A stretch of DNA of 64,000 bases. Source: Clostridium sp. MSJ-8. Lineage in GTDB: Bacteria > Bacillota > Clostridia > Clostridiales > Clostridiaceae. The stretch covers positions 28,481 through 92,480 of the forward strand of contig NZ_JAHLQH010000032.1 in NCBI RefSeq assembly GCF_018918325.1. The letters are read 5' to 3'. The position numbers and the translations under genes were made by a program. The notes beneath the pieces are model-generated. The model made no database searches, was not told the DNA's origin, and was given only the letters and a program-made list of their open reading frames with translations. This document shows positions 17,792 through 26,900 of the stretch, one piece after another (positions within the stretch are counted from its first letter, which is position 1; each line of letters starts with the position of its first letter).

Positions 17792-18700
17792 ATGTCAGTT
17801 ACAATTGAAAAATTAATCGAAGATTTTGAATTAGAAGTATTAGTAGAAGGAGACATATCAAAAGAGATAACAATAAATGATATAAATAGGCCAGGATTAC
17901 AACTTGCAGGATTCTATAATTATTTTGAGCCTAAGAGAATTCAAGTTATGGGTAAGGCTGAACTTAGTTTTTTAAATGATATGCAGTTAGAACAACGTAA
18001 GAAGAGATTAGCCAAGTATTTTTCTAATGAGATGACTTGCGTTATAATAGCTAGAGGTCTTGAGGTACAAGATGAGTTTATAGAATTAGCAAGTAAACAT
18101 AATTCACTAGTACTTAGAAGTAAATTATCAACAACTAAACTTATTAGTAAGCTTACTATGTATCTTGCATCTAAGTTAGCACCAGAGACTAGATTACATG
18201 GAGTTTTACTAGATGTATATGGAATTGGAATATTAGTTACAGGTGAGAGTGGAATAGGTAAGAGTGAAACTGCATTAGAACTTATTAAGAGAGGACATAG
18301 ATTAGTAACTGATGATGCAGTAGATATAAGAGAAATAGATGGAGAATTAATAGGAACATCTCCAGATATAACTATGGGTATGCTAGAAGTTAGAGGAATA
18401 GGAATTATAGATGTTTCAGCTCTATATGGTTTAAGCTCAACTATTCCTGAGAAATCAATATCATTTGTAATGCATTTTGAGCATTGGAAGGATGATGGAG
18501 ATTATGATAGATTAGGTACAGATAATGAATATGTAGAGATATTAGGTGTTAAGGTTAAGAAGCTTACGTTACCAGTTAGAACTGGAAGAAATATTGCGGT
18601 GCTTATAGAAGCAGCAGCAGCTAATTATAGATATTCATTATTATCAGATACATCTCCTATAGAAATTATAGAGAGAAGAATAGATAATTCATTAAAATAA
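17792..18700 (+). CDS. hprK: HPr kinase/phosphorylase
   Basis: HprK phosphorylates HPr (and Crh, where present) on Ser46 in response to glycolytic intermediates, creating the co-repressor for CcpA. The 302-residue protein has the usual N-terminal lobe and a C-terminal kinase domain with the P-loop GESGIGKS at 151-158, followed by the family motif LVTDDAVDIREI and the HprK signature MLEVRGIGIIDVSALYG. Length is typical (about 305). ATG 17792 follows AGGGGTGGATTTTAT. It lies between the DUF896 gene and an aminopeptidase gene 19 bases downstream. Its presence supports a CcpA reading of the cre-like sites in the starch island of this window. Confidence 0.95.
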   Translation: MSVTIEKLIEDFELEVLVEGDISKEITINDINRPGLQLAGFYNYFEPKRIQVMGKAELSFLNDMQLEQRKKRLAKYFSNEMTCVIIARGLEVQDEFIELASKHNSLVLRSKLSTTKLISKLTMYLASKLAPETRLHGVLLDVYGIGILVTGESGIGKSETALELIKRGHRLVTDDAVDIREIDGELIGTSPDITMGMLEVRGIGIIDVSALYGLSSTIPEKSISFVMHFEHWKDDGDYDRLGTDNEYVEILGVKVKKLTLPVRTGRNIAVLIEAAAANYRYSLLSDTSPIEIIERRIDNSLK

Positions 18701-18719
18701 GAAAATGAGGCGATGTTTT

Positions 18720-20105
18720 ATGAAAGAAAAAGTAAAGAATGCATGGGAGAAATATGATGAAGCATCGATAAAGGATGTTTTTGATTTCTCAGAAGGATAC
18801 AGAAAATTCATTTCTGATTGTAAGACAGAGAGAGAATGTGTTAGGGAATCTATAAGATTAGCAGAAGCTAAAGGCTATGTTAACTTACAAGATATTATTA
18901 AAAACAAAACACCATTAAAGCCAGGGGATAAGGTATATGCTGATAATATGGGAAAGGCAATAGCACTATTTCTTATAGGAACAGAAGATATAAGTAATGG
19001 TCTTAAGATATTAGGTGCACATATTGATTCACCTAGACTAGATCTTAAGCAAAATCCATTATATGAAGATACAGATATGGCTATGTTAGATACTCATTAT
19101 TATGGTGGAATAAAAAAATATCAATGGGTTACACTACCTCTAGCAATTCATGGTGTAGTTGCGAAGAAAGACGGAAGTGTTATAAACATTAATATAGGTG
19201 AATCAGATAATGATCCAGTTGTTGGAATAACTGATTTACTTATTCACTTGTCTCAAACTCAATTAGAGAAAAAGGCAAGAGTAGTTATAGAAGGTGAAGA
19301 TTTAAATGTCTTAATAGGAAGCATTCCTCAGAAGACAGAAAAGAAAGATAAAGTAAAAGCAAACATACTAAACATACTAAAAGAAAAATATGATTTTGAA
19401 GAAGATGATTTCTTATCAGCAGAATTAGAAATTGTTCCTGCAGGAAAAGCAAGAGATTACGGTATAGACAGAAGTATGATAATGGGATATGGACAAGATG
19501 ATAGAATATGTGCATATACATCACTTATGGCTATGTTAGAAATGCAAAAATGTGATAAAACATGTGCATGTTTATTAGTAGATAAAGAAGAAATCGGTAG
19601 CGTTGGAGCTACAGGAATGCATTCTAAATTCTTTGAGAATATGGTTGCAGAGTTAATTGATAGAACTGGAGAATATTCAGAGTTAAAATTAAGAAGAGCA
19701 TTAACTAACTCTAAGATGTTATCATCAGATGTAAGTGCTGCTTTTGACCCTAACTATCCTGCAGTAATGGAGAAGAAGAATTCTGCATATTTTGGTAGAG
19801 GTATTGTATTTAATAAGTATACAGGTTCAAGAGGAAAATCAGGTTCTAATGATGCTAATGCAGAATATATGGCTGAACTTAGAAGAATAATGGATGACAA
19901 TGATGTATCATTCCAAACAGCAGAATTAGGTAAAGTTGATCAAGGTGGCGGTGGTACAATAGCTTATATAACTGCTAACTATAATATGAATGTAATTGAT
20001 GCAGGTATAGCTATTCTTAATATGCATTCACCTTGGGAGATATCAAGTAAAGTAGATATATATGAAACATATAGAGGATATATTGCATTCTTAAATGAAG
20101 CATAA
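18720..20105 (+). CDS. M18 family aminopeptidase
   Basis: A cytoplasmic zinc aminopeptidase of the M18 family (aspartyl/leucyl aminopeptidase type), 461 residues from ATG 18720. Metal-binding and catalytic motifs are visible: GAHIDSPRLDLK (first His/Asp), then DKEEIGSVGATG (catalytic Glu pair), then SSDVSAAFDPNY and the C-terminal HSPWEISSKVDIYET with the last metal His. Length and layout match bacterial homologues. The start is ATG 18720, preceded by GAGGCGATG; the longer ATG 18705 lies inside that ribosome-binding region. Nineteen bases separate it from hprK, so co-transcription is likely. A long inverted repeat that acts as a terminator follows. Confidence 0.88.
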   Translation: MKEKVKNAWEKYDEASIKDVFDFSEGYRKFISDCKTERECVRESIRLAEAKGYVNLQDIIKNKTPLKPGDKVYADNMGKAIALFLIGTEDISNGLKILGAHIDSPRLDLKQNPLYEDTDMAMLDTHYYGGIKKYQWVTLPLAIHGVVAKKDGSVININIGESDNDPVVGITDLLIHLSQTQLEKKARVVIEGEDLNVLIGSIPQKTEKKDKVKANILNILKEKYDFEEDDFLSAELEIVPAGKARDYGIDRSMIMGYGQDDRICAYTSLMAMLEMQKCDKTCACLLVDKEEIGSVGATGMHSKFFENMVAELIDRTGEYSELKLRRALTNSKMLSSDVSAAFDPNYPAVMEKKNSAYFGRGIVFNKYTGSRGKSGSNDANAEYMAELRRIMDDNDVSFQTAELGKVDQGGGGTIAYITANYNMNVIDAGIAILNMHSPWEISSKVDIYETYRGYIAFLNEA

Positions 20106-20149
20106 TATCATTTTAAAATTTCAAATGAATTAGTTAATTATAAAAATAC

Positions 20150-20240
20150 TTAAGGTCTTTTCTATGAAAATGTTGAAGTTATAATGAGTAATATTATCCA
20201 ATAAATAACTTCAACACGGTTATGGAAAAGACCTTATATT
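20150..20240. terminator. Long bidirectional hairpin between converging genes
   Basis: Arms of about 31 bases (beginning AAGGTCTTTTC near 20152 and ending GAAAAGACCTT near 20235, with GTTGAAGTTAT/ATAACTTCAAC inside) form a long imperfect stem with an 18-26 base loop. The M18 gene and the PHP gene converge on it. The size is larger than a normal terminator, so a small palindromic repeat element is an alternative. Confidence 0.6.
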
Positions 20241-20292
20241 TTATAAAAGTATATATGATTGGTTGTGAATTTGACATAAAACTACATCTAAA

Positions 20293-21132
20293 TTACAGAA
20301 GCTTAGATTTGTAAAACTCATAGAATTCATTAAAATATTCTATTGGATAAGGAATTTTACCTATATCACCATGTTTGGTGTCTGTTATAGAATTACCATG
20401 ACAATCAGAACCACCAGTTATTAATAGATTATTTTCTCTAGCTAATGCTACTAATCTTTTTTCATCATCTGGAGTGTTTTGATAATAAATAGCTTCCATT
20501 GCATCAAATCCTAAGTTCATAAAGTCAGAAACAGGTGAATATTTTATTAGAACAGGATGTGCAAGAGATACTATACAATTATATTTTTTTAGTAGAGCTA
20601 TGCCTTCTTCTGTTGGAATTCTACATACAGGTTCATAAGCAGGGCATCCTTTACCTATAAAATTATCAAAAATGTAATCTGTAGTATAATTATAGCCTTG
20701 AGCAATTATTTCAGCAGCAATGTGAGGTCGTGCAATTATATTTTTGCTTCTTTTTCTTACATTGTCAAAATCTATATCTATATTGCAGTTGTTTTTTAAT
20801 TTTTCTATCATAATCTTGGCTCTATTGAATCTTCTATTTTCTAATTCTTCTAAAAAACTAATAAGCTCAGGATTATTGTAATTATCATCAGTAAAATATC
20901 CAAGTATATGTATACTTTCTTCATTATATTCAGTAGAGAGTTCTATTCCTGGAATAAATGTTAAAGGTAAGATTTTGCTAACATTTATTGCTTCAGGTAA
21001 ACCAGATACAGTATCATGATCAGTTATTGCAAAAAATTCAACATCATTATTAAGTGCTCTGTTAATCATTTCAGTAGGTGTAAGTAATCCATCTGAGAAA
21101 GTTGTATGGTTATGTAAATCAGCTATAGCCAT
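20293..21132 (-). CDS. PHP-domain phosphoesterase (YciV/TrpH, RNase AM-like)
   Basis: A 279-residue metal-dependent phosphoesterase. Motifs of the PHP domain are in order: ADLHNHTTFSDG (motif 1), FAITDHDTVSGL (motif 2), FIPGIELSTEY, ARPHIAAEI, SLAHPVLIKY, and GGSDCHGNS (motif 4). This order fits the YciV/TrpH group, whose E. coli member is a 5'-to-3' exonuclease (RNase AM) acting on short RNA and 5' phosphates. The start is ATG 21130-21132; AAGGAG lies ten bases upstream on the minus strand. A longer frame to 21279 adds a hydrophobic leader with no ribosome site and would run into the pabA promoter, so it is rejected. It is divergent from pabA. Confidence 0.85.
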   Translation of the reverse strand: MAIADLHNHTTFSDGLLTPTEMINRALNNDVEFFAITDHDTVSGLPEAINVSKILPLTFIPGIELSTEYNEESIHILGYFTDDNYNNPELISFLEELENRRFNRAKIMIEKLKNNCNIDIDFDNVRKRSKNIIARPHIAAEIIAQGYNYTTDYIFDNFIGKGCPAYEPVCRIPTEEGIALLKKYNCIVSLAHPVLIKYSPVSDFMNLGFDAMEAIYYQNTPDDEKRLVALARENNLLITGGSDCHGNSITDTKHGDIGKIPYPIEYFNEFYEFYKSKLL

Positions 21133-21207
21133 ATGTAAATAACTCCTTTCATAAAAACAATATATTATATATTTTACTATAATAAAAAAGAATATACCAA
21201 ATAAATG

Positions 21208-21216
21208 TGTTATAAT
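21208..21216 (+). promoter_or_regulatory. Extended -10 promoter for the pab-fol operon
   Basis: TGTTATAAT is an extended -10 (TGnTATAAT) ending 32 bases before the pabA start; no clear -35 is seen. It is the only good promoter element in front of the eight-gene folate run. Confidence 0.5.
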
Positions 21217-21248
21217 CGTGTATGATAAAGATTGAAAGGAACATAAAT

Positions 21249-21836
21249 ATGTTACTAATGATAGATAATTACGATTCATTTGTATATAATCTTGTTAGAT
21301 ATTTTAGAGAACTAGATGAAGATATAGAAGTATATAGGAATGATAAAATAACAATAGAAGAGATAGAAGAGAAACACTATGAAGGAATAATAATATCTCC
21401 AGGTCCTAAGAATCCCAAAGAAGCAGGATTATCTCTAGAAATAATAAACAAATTTAAAGGAAAAGTTCCTATACTAGGAATATGTTTAGGACATCAATGT
21501 ATAGGGGAAAGTTTTAATGCAAAGATAACAAAAGGTGAATATCCAGTTCATGGTAAGGTAAGCAAAGTGATACATAATAATGAAGGGATATTTAAAGATT
21601 TAAAGAATCCGCTTAATGTAACTAGATATCATTCACTTATAGTGTCTAAGATAGACTTTCCAGAGGAACTTGTTATTACAGCCGAAACTTCAGATGGAGT
21701 AATAATGGGAATTAGACATAGAGAATATCCTATATATGGAGTTCAATTTCATCCAGAAGCAGAACTTACAGAAGAAGGGCATAAATTATTAAAGAATTTT
21801 ATATATGAATGCAAGAGGTTTAATAATGAATTTTAG
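21249..21836 (+). CDS. pabA: Aminodeoxychorismate synthase glutamine amidotransferase
   Basis: PabA removes ammonia from glutamine and passes it to PabB for 4-amino-4-deoxychorismate. The 195-residue protein has the class I amidotransferase features: MIDNYDSFVYNLVRYF, ISPGPKNPKEAG, the nucleophile Cys in GICLGHQCIG, and the His-x-Glu of VQFHPEAELTEEG. TrpG proteins are very similar, but the next gene is a clear PabB and the operon continues into folate synthesis, so pabA is preferred. ATG 21249 is preceded by AAAGGAACATAAAT. It overlaps pabB by 11 bases. Confidence 0.9.
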   Translation: MLLMIDNYDSFVYNLVRYFRELDEDIEVYRNDKITIEEIEEKHYEGIIISPGPKNPKEAGLSLEIINKFKGKVPILGICLGHQCIGESFNAKITKGEYPVHGKVSKVIHNNEGIFKDLKNPLNVTRYHSLIVSKIDFPEELVITAETSDGVIMGIRHREYPIYGVQFHPEAELTEEGHKLLKNFIYECKRFNNEF

Positions 21837-23169
21837 AATTAAACAATTAGATAAGAATTATAATAGTCTTAACGTATTTAAACTATTTAATTATGACAAT
21901 AATATATATCTAGATAGTGCAAAGCTAGATTCTAAGTTAGGAAGATATTCTTTTATTGGAGTTAATGTATTATCAACATTTATGAGTAGAGGTCATGATG
22001 CATATATAGATGGTAATAAGGTTTTAGGAGAACCTTTTGAAGTATTGGAGAAATTAATTTCTAAATATAATATAGCATATGATTCCAACATTCCATTTGT
22101 AGGAGGACTTGTAGGGTATTTTTCTTATGATATGGGAAGAATATTAGAAGAGTTACCTGATACTTCAGAGAGTTTTATAGATATTCCTGATAGTATATTT
22201 TATTTATATGAGAATATAATCATATTTGATCATGAAAATAATAAGACATACATAACAGCATTAGGATTTATAGAAAATAGTATAGAAAATATATATAATA
22301 CAATATTAAACAAATATTCTGATGAAGAGTTAGAAATAGAACTTGGAGCAGAGAATACAGAATTTTATTCTAATTTTACAAAAGAAGAATATATAAAGGC
22401 TATTTCTAGTATGAGAGAATATATAAGAAATGGGGATATGTATATTGCTAATATGACCAGAGATGTATGGTGTGATAACTATGAAGATTCATTTACTATA
22501 TATGAGAAACTTAGAACTATTAATCCGGCTCCATTTGCTGCATATATGGATTGCGGAGATTTTCAGATTATTTCATCATCACCTGAGAGATTTATGTATG
22601 TACAAGATAGAAAAGCATATACTAGACCTATTAAGGGAACTAGACCTAGAGGATATAATATAGAAGAAGATAATAAGAATAGAGAAGAATTAATTAATTC
22701 TGAGAAGGATAAGTCAGAATTACTTATGATAGTAGATTTAGAGAGAAATGACCTAAGTAAAGTATGTAAAGCATCAACAGTTAAGGTTACTGAATTATTT
22801 AAGATTGAAGAGTATGCAACAGTATTTCACCTTGTATCTGAGATAGAAGGTGTGCTTGAAGATAATGTTTCTAGTGTAAGATGTATTAAGGAGTGTTATC
22901 CTGGAGGATCTATTACTGGAGCACCTAAGATAAGAGCAATGGAGATAATAGAAGAATTAGAAGGACTTAAGAGAAATATATATACAGGGTGTATAGGATA
23001 TTTTGATATAAGAGGTAATTGTGATTTTAATATAGCTATTAGAACAATAATTAAAAAAGATAATAAAGCATATTTTGGCGTAGGTGGCGGAATAACTTAT
23101 GAAAGTGATGCAGAAGCAGAATGGTATGAAACTATAGATAAGGCAAAGGCTCTAATGAGAGTATTATAG
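21826..23169 (+). CDS. pabB: Aminodeoxychorismate synthase component I
   Basis: PabB aminates chorismate to 4-amino-4-deoxychorismate. The 447-residue protein has the chorismate-binding fold: SSPERFMY, PIKGTRPRG, and GGSITGAPKIRAMEIIEELE near the C-terminus. The Lys in PIKGT is the PabB-type residue; TrpE has PIAGT. This distinguishes it from anthranilate synthase. ATG 21826 follows AAGAGGTTTAATA inside the end of pabA, so the subunits are made in a coupled way. The N-terminal part (residues 1-190) is the less conserved, tryptophan-pocket-like lobe. Confidence 0.93.
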   Translation: MNFRIKQLDKNYNSLNVFKLFNYDNNIYLDSAKLDSKLGRYSFIGVNVLSTFMSRGHDAYIDGNKVLGEPFEVLEKLISKYNIAYDSNIPFVGGLVGYFSYDMGRILEELPDTSESFIDIPDSIFYLYENIIIFDHENNKTYITALGFIENSIENIYNTILNKYSDEELEIELGAENTEFYSNFTKEEYIKAISSMREYIRNGDMYIANMTRDVWCDNYEDSFTIYEKLRTINPAPFAAYMDCGDFQIISSSPERFMYVQDRKAYTRPIKGTRPRGYNIEEDNKNREELINSEKDKSELLMIVDLERNDLSKVCKASTVKVTELFKIEEYATVFHLVSEIEGVLEDNVSSVRCIKECYPGGSITGAPKIRAMEIIEELEGLKRNIYTGCIGYFDIRGNCDFNIAIRTIIKKDNKAYFGVGGGITYESDAEAEWYETIDKAKALMRVL

Positions 23170-23181
23170 GGGGAATTTATT

Positions 23182-23925
23182 ATGCGTGATATATTATATA
23201 ATGAAGATAAAGTTTATGTTGATCAAGGTGTATTTTTTGGTAAAGGAGCATTTGAAACAATAGCATATTATGATAAACCAGTATTGTTAGATTATCATAT
23301 TGAGAGATTAAAGAAGGCTCTAGATGTTTTAAATATGGATCAGCTAGAAGAGAAGAAGTTAAGAGAATTTATAGATGACAAATTATCTCTACATAATACA
23401 TCTTTTAAGATAACTGTAACTGATAAAAATATTATAATATCAACAAGACCTATACCATATACAGAAGATATGTATAGAGATGGATTCAACCTGACTGTAT
23501 CAGAAGTAAGGAGAAATAAGACTTCTAGACTTACTTACATAAAATCTTGTTGTTATTATGAAAATATATTACAGAAGCAAGAAGCAGTAAAAAAAGGATA
23601 TAATGATTTGATTTTTTTGAATGAAGAGGATAAAATTACAGAAACAAGTTGTGCTAATATATTCTTTGTGAAGGATAAAAAGATATATACACCAAAGGTA
23701 TCAGAAGGATTGCTAGAAGGTGTAATAAGAAGATGGATTATGGATAATTATGAGGTTATAGAGACTTCTATAGATATAGAAGATATATCAGAATATGATG
23801 AAGTATTTATAACAAATAGCTTAATGGGAATTATGAAAGTTTCTAAAATAAATAATACATCCTATAATAATGGAGAAATTAGTAGTATAATAAGAAAAGA
23901 TTATGAAAACACCAAGATAAATTAG
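23182..23925 (+). CDS. pabC: Aminodeoxychorismate lyase (PLP class IV)
   Basis: PabC releases pyruvate from aminodeoxychorismate to give p-aminobenzoate. It is a 247-residue class IV PLP enzyme: GVFFGKGAFETIAYYDKPVLLDYHIERL at the N-terminus (the family E/R pair), a candidate PLP lysine in TYIKSCCYYENILQKQEA, and the cofactor-phosphate motif ITETSCANIFFV. The branched-chain aminotransferase family is related but longer. ATG 23182 follows AGGGGGAATTTATT, 12 bases after pabB. Operon position completes pabA-pabB-pabC. Confidence 0.88.
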   Translation: MRDILYNEDKVYVDQGVFFGKGAFETIAYYDKPVLLDYHIERLKKALDVLNMDQLEEKKLREFIDDKLSLHNTSFKITVTDKNIIISTRPIPYTEDMYRDGFNLTVSEVRRNKTSRLTYIKSCCYYENILQKQEAVKKGYNDLIFLNEEDKITETSCANIFFVKDKKIYTPKVSEGLLEGVIRRWIMDNYEVIETSIDIEDISEYDEVFITNSLMGIMKVSKINNTSYNNGEISSIIRKDYENTKIN

Positions 23926-23940
23926 GAGGAATTAATTGAA

Positions 23941-24498
23941 ATGATTAATAAGGATAAAGTAAAAGAAGGAGTAAAGCTTATACTAGAAGCTATAGGAGAA
24001 GATCCTAATAGAGAAGGTCTTATAGAAACTCCAGATAGAATTGCTAGAATGTATGAGGAGATTTTTTCTGGACTAGGTCAGACAGCTGAAGAACATTTAT
24101 CTAAAACTTTTACTGTAGACAATAATGATTTAGTAATAGAAAAAGATATTACATTTTATTCAATGTGTGAACATCATTTAGTTCCTTTCTATGGTAAGGC
24201 GCATATTGCATATATTCCAAATGGAAAGGTTGCAGGTTTATCTAAACTAGCAAGAACAGTAGAAGTGTATGCCAAGAAACCTCAATTACAAGAGCAATTA
24301 ACAGCAGAGATAGCAGATGCAATACAAGAATATTTAGGAGCTCAAGGGGTAATGGTTGTAATAGAAGCTGAGCATATGTGTATGACTATGAGAGGCGTTA
24401 AGAAACCAGGAACTAAGACAGTAACTACAACATATAGAGGAAAATTTGTAGAAGACAAGGAATTAAGAAATGAAGTTTTCTACTTATTAGATAGATAG
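23941..24498 (+). CDS. folE: GTP cyclohydrolase I
   Basis: FolE converts GTP to 7,8-dihydroneopterin triphosphate, the first pterin step of folate synthesis. The 185-residue protein carries the family motifs [35 protein letters not shown] (zinc Cys and His), [21 protein letters not shown] and [16 protein letters not shown] (second zinc Cys). Length and motif order are typical of the type IA enzyme. ATG 23941 follows AGGAGGAATTAATTGAA. The stop is directly followed by the ATG of the HD-domain gene. Confidence 0.95.
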   Translation: MINKDKVKEGVKLILEAIGEDPNREGLIETPDRIARMYEEIFSGLGQTAEEHLSKTFTVDNNDLVIEKDITFYSMCEHHLVPFYGKAHIAYIPNGKVAGLSKLARTVEVYAKKPQLQEQLTAEIADAIQEYLGAQGVMVVIEAEHMCMTMRGVKKPGTKTVTTTYRGKFVEDKELRNEVFYLLDR

Positions 24499-24972
24499 AT
24501 GAATAAGGTAAATGAGATACTTCATAACAAAAAATACACAAAATATCTTAATGAATTAAATGAATTAGAACAAGATAGGGAGTTCTGTAAGCATACAATG
24601 GAGCATTTTCTTGATGTATCAAGAATAGCTTACATTAAGGTTTTAGAGAATAATCTTAATTATTCAAAGGATATAATATATGCAATTGGACTATTGCATG
24701 ATATAGGGAGAGTACTTCAATATAATAAAGGAATTCCTCATGATGAAGGAAGTGTAATTATAGCTAGAGATATATTATCAGAAACCTCTTATACAGAAGA
24801 GGAAGTAGAAATAATCCTAAGGGCAATTGATTCTCATAGAAGAAAAACTGTTGGGGAACTAGAGAATATAATATATACTAGTGATAAGGAATCTAGAAAT
24901 TGTTTTATGTGTTTAGCTGAGAAGGAATGTTATTGGAGTAAGGACAAGAAAAATTTTGATATAATTATATAA
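24499..24972 (+). CDS. HD-domain phosphohydrolase in the folate operon
   Basis: A 157-residue HD-superfamily metal phosphohydrolase: H33 region (HTMEHFLDVSRIAYI), then GLLHDIGRV (the HD pair), then PHDEGSVIIARDIL and AIDSHRR. The C-terminal end has a Cys-rich FMCLAEKECYW. It begins immediately after the folE stop with no strong ribosome site, which suggests translational coupling, and is followed by folP. The operon has no visible enzyme for removing pyrophosphate/phosphate from dihydroneopterin triphosphate. This protein is a reasonable candidate for that step, but that is inference from position only. Confidence 0.75.
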   Translation: MNKVNEILHNKKYTKYLNELNELEQDREFCKHTMEHFLDVSRIAYIKVLENNLNYSKDIIYAIGLLHDIGRVLQYNKGIPHDEGSVIIARDILSETSYTEEEVEIILRAIDSHRRKTVGELENIIYTSDKESRNCFMCLAEKECYWSKDKKNFDIII

Positions 24973-24990
24973 ATAAAGAGGTAATTAATT

Positions 24991-25800
24991 ATGAAAATAG
25001 GAACAAAAGAATTTAATTTAGGCGAAAGAACGTATGTAATGGGGATACTTAATGTTACTCCTGATTCATTTTCTGATGGTGGAAAATTCAATGAATTAGA
25101 TGCAGCTGTTGAGAGAGCTGGAAAGCTTATAGAAGAGGGAGCAGATATAATAGATATAGGAGGAGAGTCAACTAGACCTAACTTCGAAGTCGTTTCAGTA
25201 GAAGATGAAATAGAGAGAGTTGTACCAGTTATAAAAGCTATAAAAGCTAAATATGATATTCCTATATCTATAGATACATATAAGGCTGAAACTGCAGAAG
25301 CAGCAATATTAGCAGGAGCAGATGTTATTAATGACATATGGGGATTTAAAAAAGATAAAAATATGGCAAAGGTAGCTGCTAAATATGATGTACCATGTAT
25401 ATTAATGCATAATAGAGATAATACTGATTATGATAACTTGATGAAAGACATAATAACTGATTTAACTGAATGTATAAGCATAGCACTTGAAAATGGTGTA
25501 GACAGAGATAAGATAATACTTGATCCAGGAATAGGATTTGGAAAGACTCTAGAACAAAACTTAAGTGTAATGAATCATTTAGAAGACTTAAAGAAATTCG
25601 AATTACCTATACTTCTTGGAACATCTAGAAAGTCAATGATAGGATTAACATTAGATCTTCCAGTAGATGAGAGAGTTGAAGGAACAATTGCTACTACTGT
25701 ATTAGGAATTGTAAAAGGTTGTGAATTCATAAGAGTTCATGATGTTAAGGAAAATAAGAGAGCATGTGTAATGACAGATGCAATGTTAAAAGCTAAATAA
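24991..25800 (+). CDS. folP: Dihydropteroate synthase
   Basis: FolP joins p-aminobenzoate to dihydropterin pyrophosphate and is the target of sulfonamides. The 269-residue TIM-barrel protein shows the family motifs GILNVTPDSFSDGGKF, IIDIGGESTRPNF, ISIDTYKAETAEAAI, LDPGIGFGKTLEQN, LLGTSRKSMIG and the C-terminal RVHDV. ATG 24991 follows AAAGAGGTAATTAATT. It lies 18 bases after the HD gene and 17 before folBK. No change in the loop residues commonly linked to sulfonamide resistance can be judged without an alignment. Confidence 0.95.
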   Translation: MKIGTKEFNLGERTYVMGILNVTPDSFSDGGKFNELDAAVERAGKLIEEGADIIDIGGESTRPNFEVVSVEDEIERVVPVIKAIKAKYDIPISIDTYKAETAEAAILAGADVINDIWGFKKDKNMAKVAAKYDVPCILMHNRDNTDYDNLMKDIITDLTECISIALENGVDRDKIILDPGIGFGKTLEQNLSVMNHLEDLKKFELPILLGTSRKSMIGLTLDLPVDERVEGTIATTVLGIVKGCEFIRVHDVKENKRACVMTDAMLKAK

Positions 25801-25817
25801 TAAGGGGCTTAGAATAT

Positions 25818-26642
25818 ATGGACAAGATATATTTAAAAAATGTAGAGATATTTGCAAATCATGGAGTGTTTAACGAAGAAAAAACATTAGGACAGAAATT
25901 TGTATTGGATTTAGAGTTAACATTAGATCTAAGAGAAGCTGGTGTTACTGGGGATTTAACTAAATCAGTGCATTATGGCGAGTTATGTCATGGAATAGAG
26001 AAAGAATTTACTAGATGTTCTTATGATCTTATTGAAACTGCAGCAGAAAAGATAGCAGAATATACATTATGTAATTATCCAGAAGTAAAGTCTGTTAAAG
26101 TAACACTAAAGAAACCTTGGGCACCAATAGGTAGACATTTAGATTATGCTGCTGTAGAGATAGAACGTGCTTGGCACACAGCTTATTTGTCAATAGGTAG
26201 CAATATGGGTGATAAGAAGCATAATCTTGAAGTAGCTATAGAGAAGATTGCAGAAGGTAAGGATACTATAGTACAAGAAATATCTAGTTTTATTGTTACA
26301 GAACCATGGGGGTATACTGATCAAGAAGAATTCCTAAATGGTGCAGTTAAATTAAAAACTCTTCTTACTCCTAGAGAACTTATGCAGAAGCTTTTAAACA
26401 TAGAGAGTGATATGAAGAGAGAGAGAATTGTTAGATGGGGACCTAGAATTATAGATCTTGATATAATTATGTATGATGATCTAGTAAGTGATGATGAAAT
26501 GGTTATATTGCCTCATCCTAGAATGGAAGAGAGGGAATTTGTACTAAAACCATTATGTGAAATTAACCCTAATATCGTTCATCCATTAAGTAAAAAGCGT
26601 GTATTTAGATTATTAGAGGAACTTCAAGATCAAAGTAAGTAA
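25818..26642 (+). CDS. folBK: Fused dihydroneopterin aldolase / HPPK
   Basis: A 274-residue bifunctional protein. Residues about 1-118 are dihydroneopterin aldolase (FolB: VEIFANHGVFNEEKTLGQKFVLD, then KKPWAPIGRHLDYAAVEI). Residues about 122-274 are 6-hydroxymethyl-dihydropterin pyrophosphokinase (FolK: AYLSIGSNMGDKKHNL, RWGPRIIDLDIIMYDD, LPHPRMEEREFVLKPLCEI). The fusion lets two consecutive reactions share one chain, and is seen in other clostridia. ATG 25818 follows AAGGGGCTTAGAATAT. It is the last gene of the operon; a hairpin terminator follows at 26751. The gap 26643-26750 shows nothing else. Confidence 0.93.
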   Translation: MDKIYLKNVEIFANHGVFNEEKTLGQKFVLDLELTLDLREAGVTGDLTKSVHYGELCHGIEKEFTRCSYDLIETAAEKIAEYTLCNYPEVKSVKVTLKKPWAPIGRHLDYAAVEIERAWHTAYLSIGSNMGDKKHNLEVAIEKIAEGKDTIVQEISSFIVTEPWGYTDQEEFLNGAVKLKTLLTPRELMQKLLNIESDMKRERIVRWGPRIIDLDIIMYDDLVSDDEMVILPHPRMEEREFVLKPLCEINPNIVHPLSKKRVFRLLEELQDQSK

Positions 26643-26750
26643 TTACAATAAATGAATTAAAATGTAATATGTGAAAAGATTATTAGTGTTTTTTTAGTAC
26701 TTATTTTCTTTTCCATAAGTATGTTGAAATATTATTTACTATAAAGTAAA

Positions 26751-26792
26751 ACAAAAAGGCGGTTACATTATAATGTGTAAGCGTCTTTTTGT
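26751..26792. terminator. Bidirectional terminator between folBK and PK-like gene
   Basis: ACAAAAAGGCGGTTACAT pairs with TGTGTAAGCGTCTTTTTGT around a short loop. It has a T-run on the plus strand and, through the A-rich left arm, on the minus strand too, so it can end both converging transcripts. Confidence 0.8.
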
Positions 26793-26900
26793 GAGCTTGT
26801 AGTAGATTTAGATTATTATAAAAAAATACAAATAGTTTTATATATAAGATAAATAGTTAATATGCCTATTGCAATCCAGGCAACAGATAATGAAGCTTTC

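Noticed and set aside
20150..20240. A miniature transposable element at the long inverted repeat
   Set aside because: No target duplication and no second copy seen in the window; its place between converging genes fits a bidirectional terminator.
21133..21279. N-terminal hydrophobic extension of the PHP protein
   Set aside because: The extension has no ribosome site and overlaps the pabA promoter; the canonical PHP start MAIADLHNH has AAGGAG upstream.
21249..23169. Anthranilate synthase (trpGE) instead of pabAB
   Set aside because: PIKGT with Lys in the large subunit and the following pabC and fol genes favour aminodeoxychorismate synthase.
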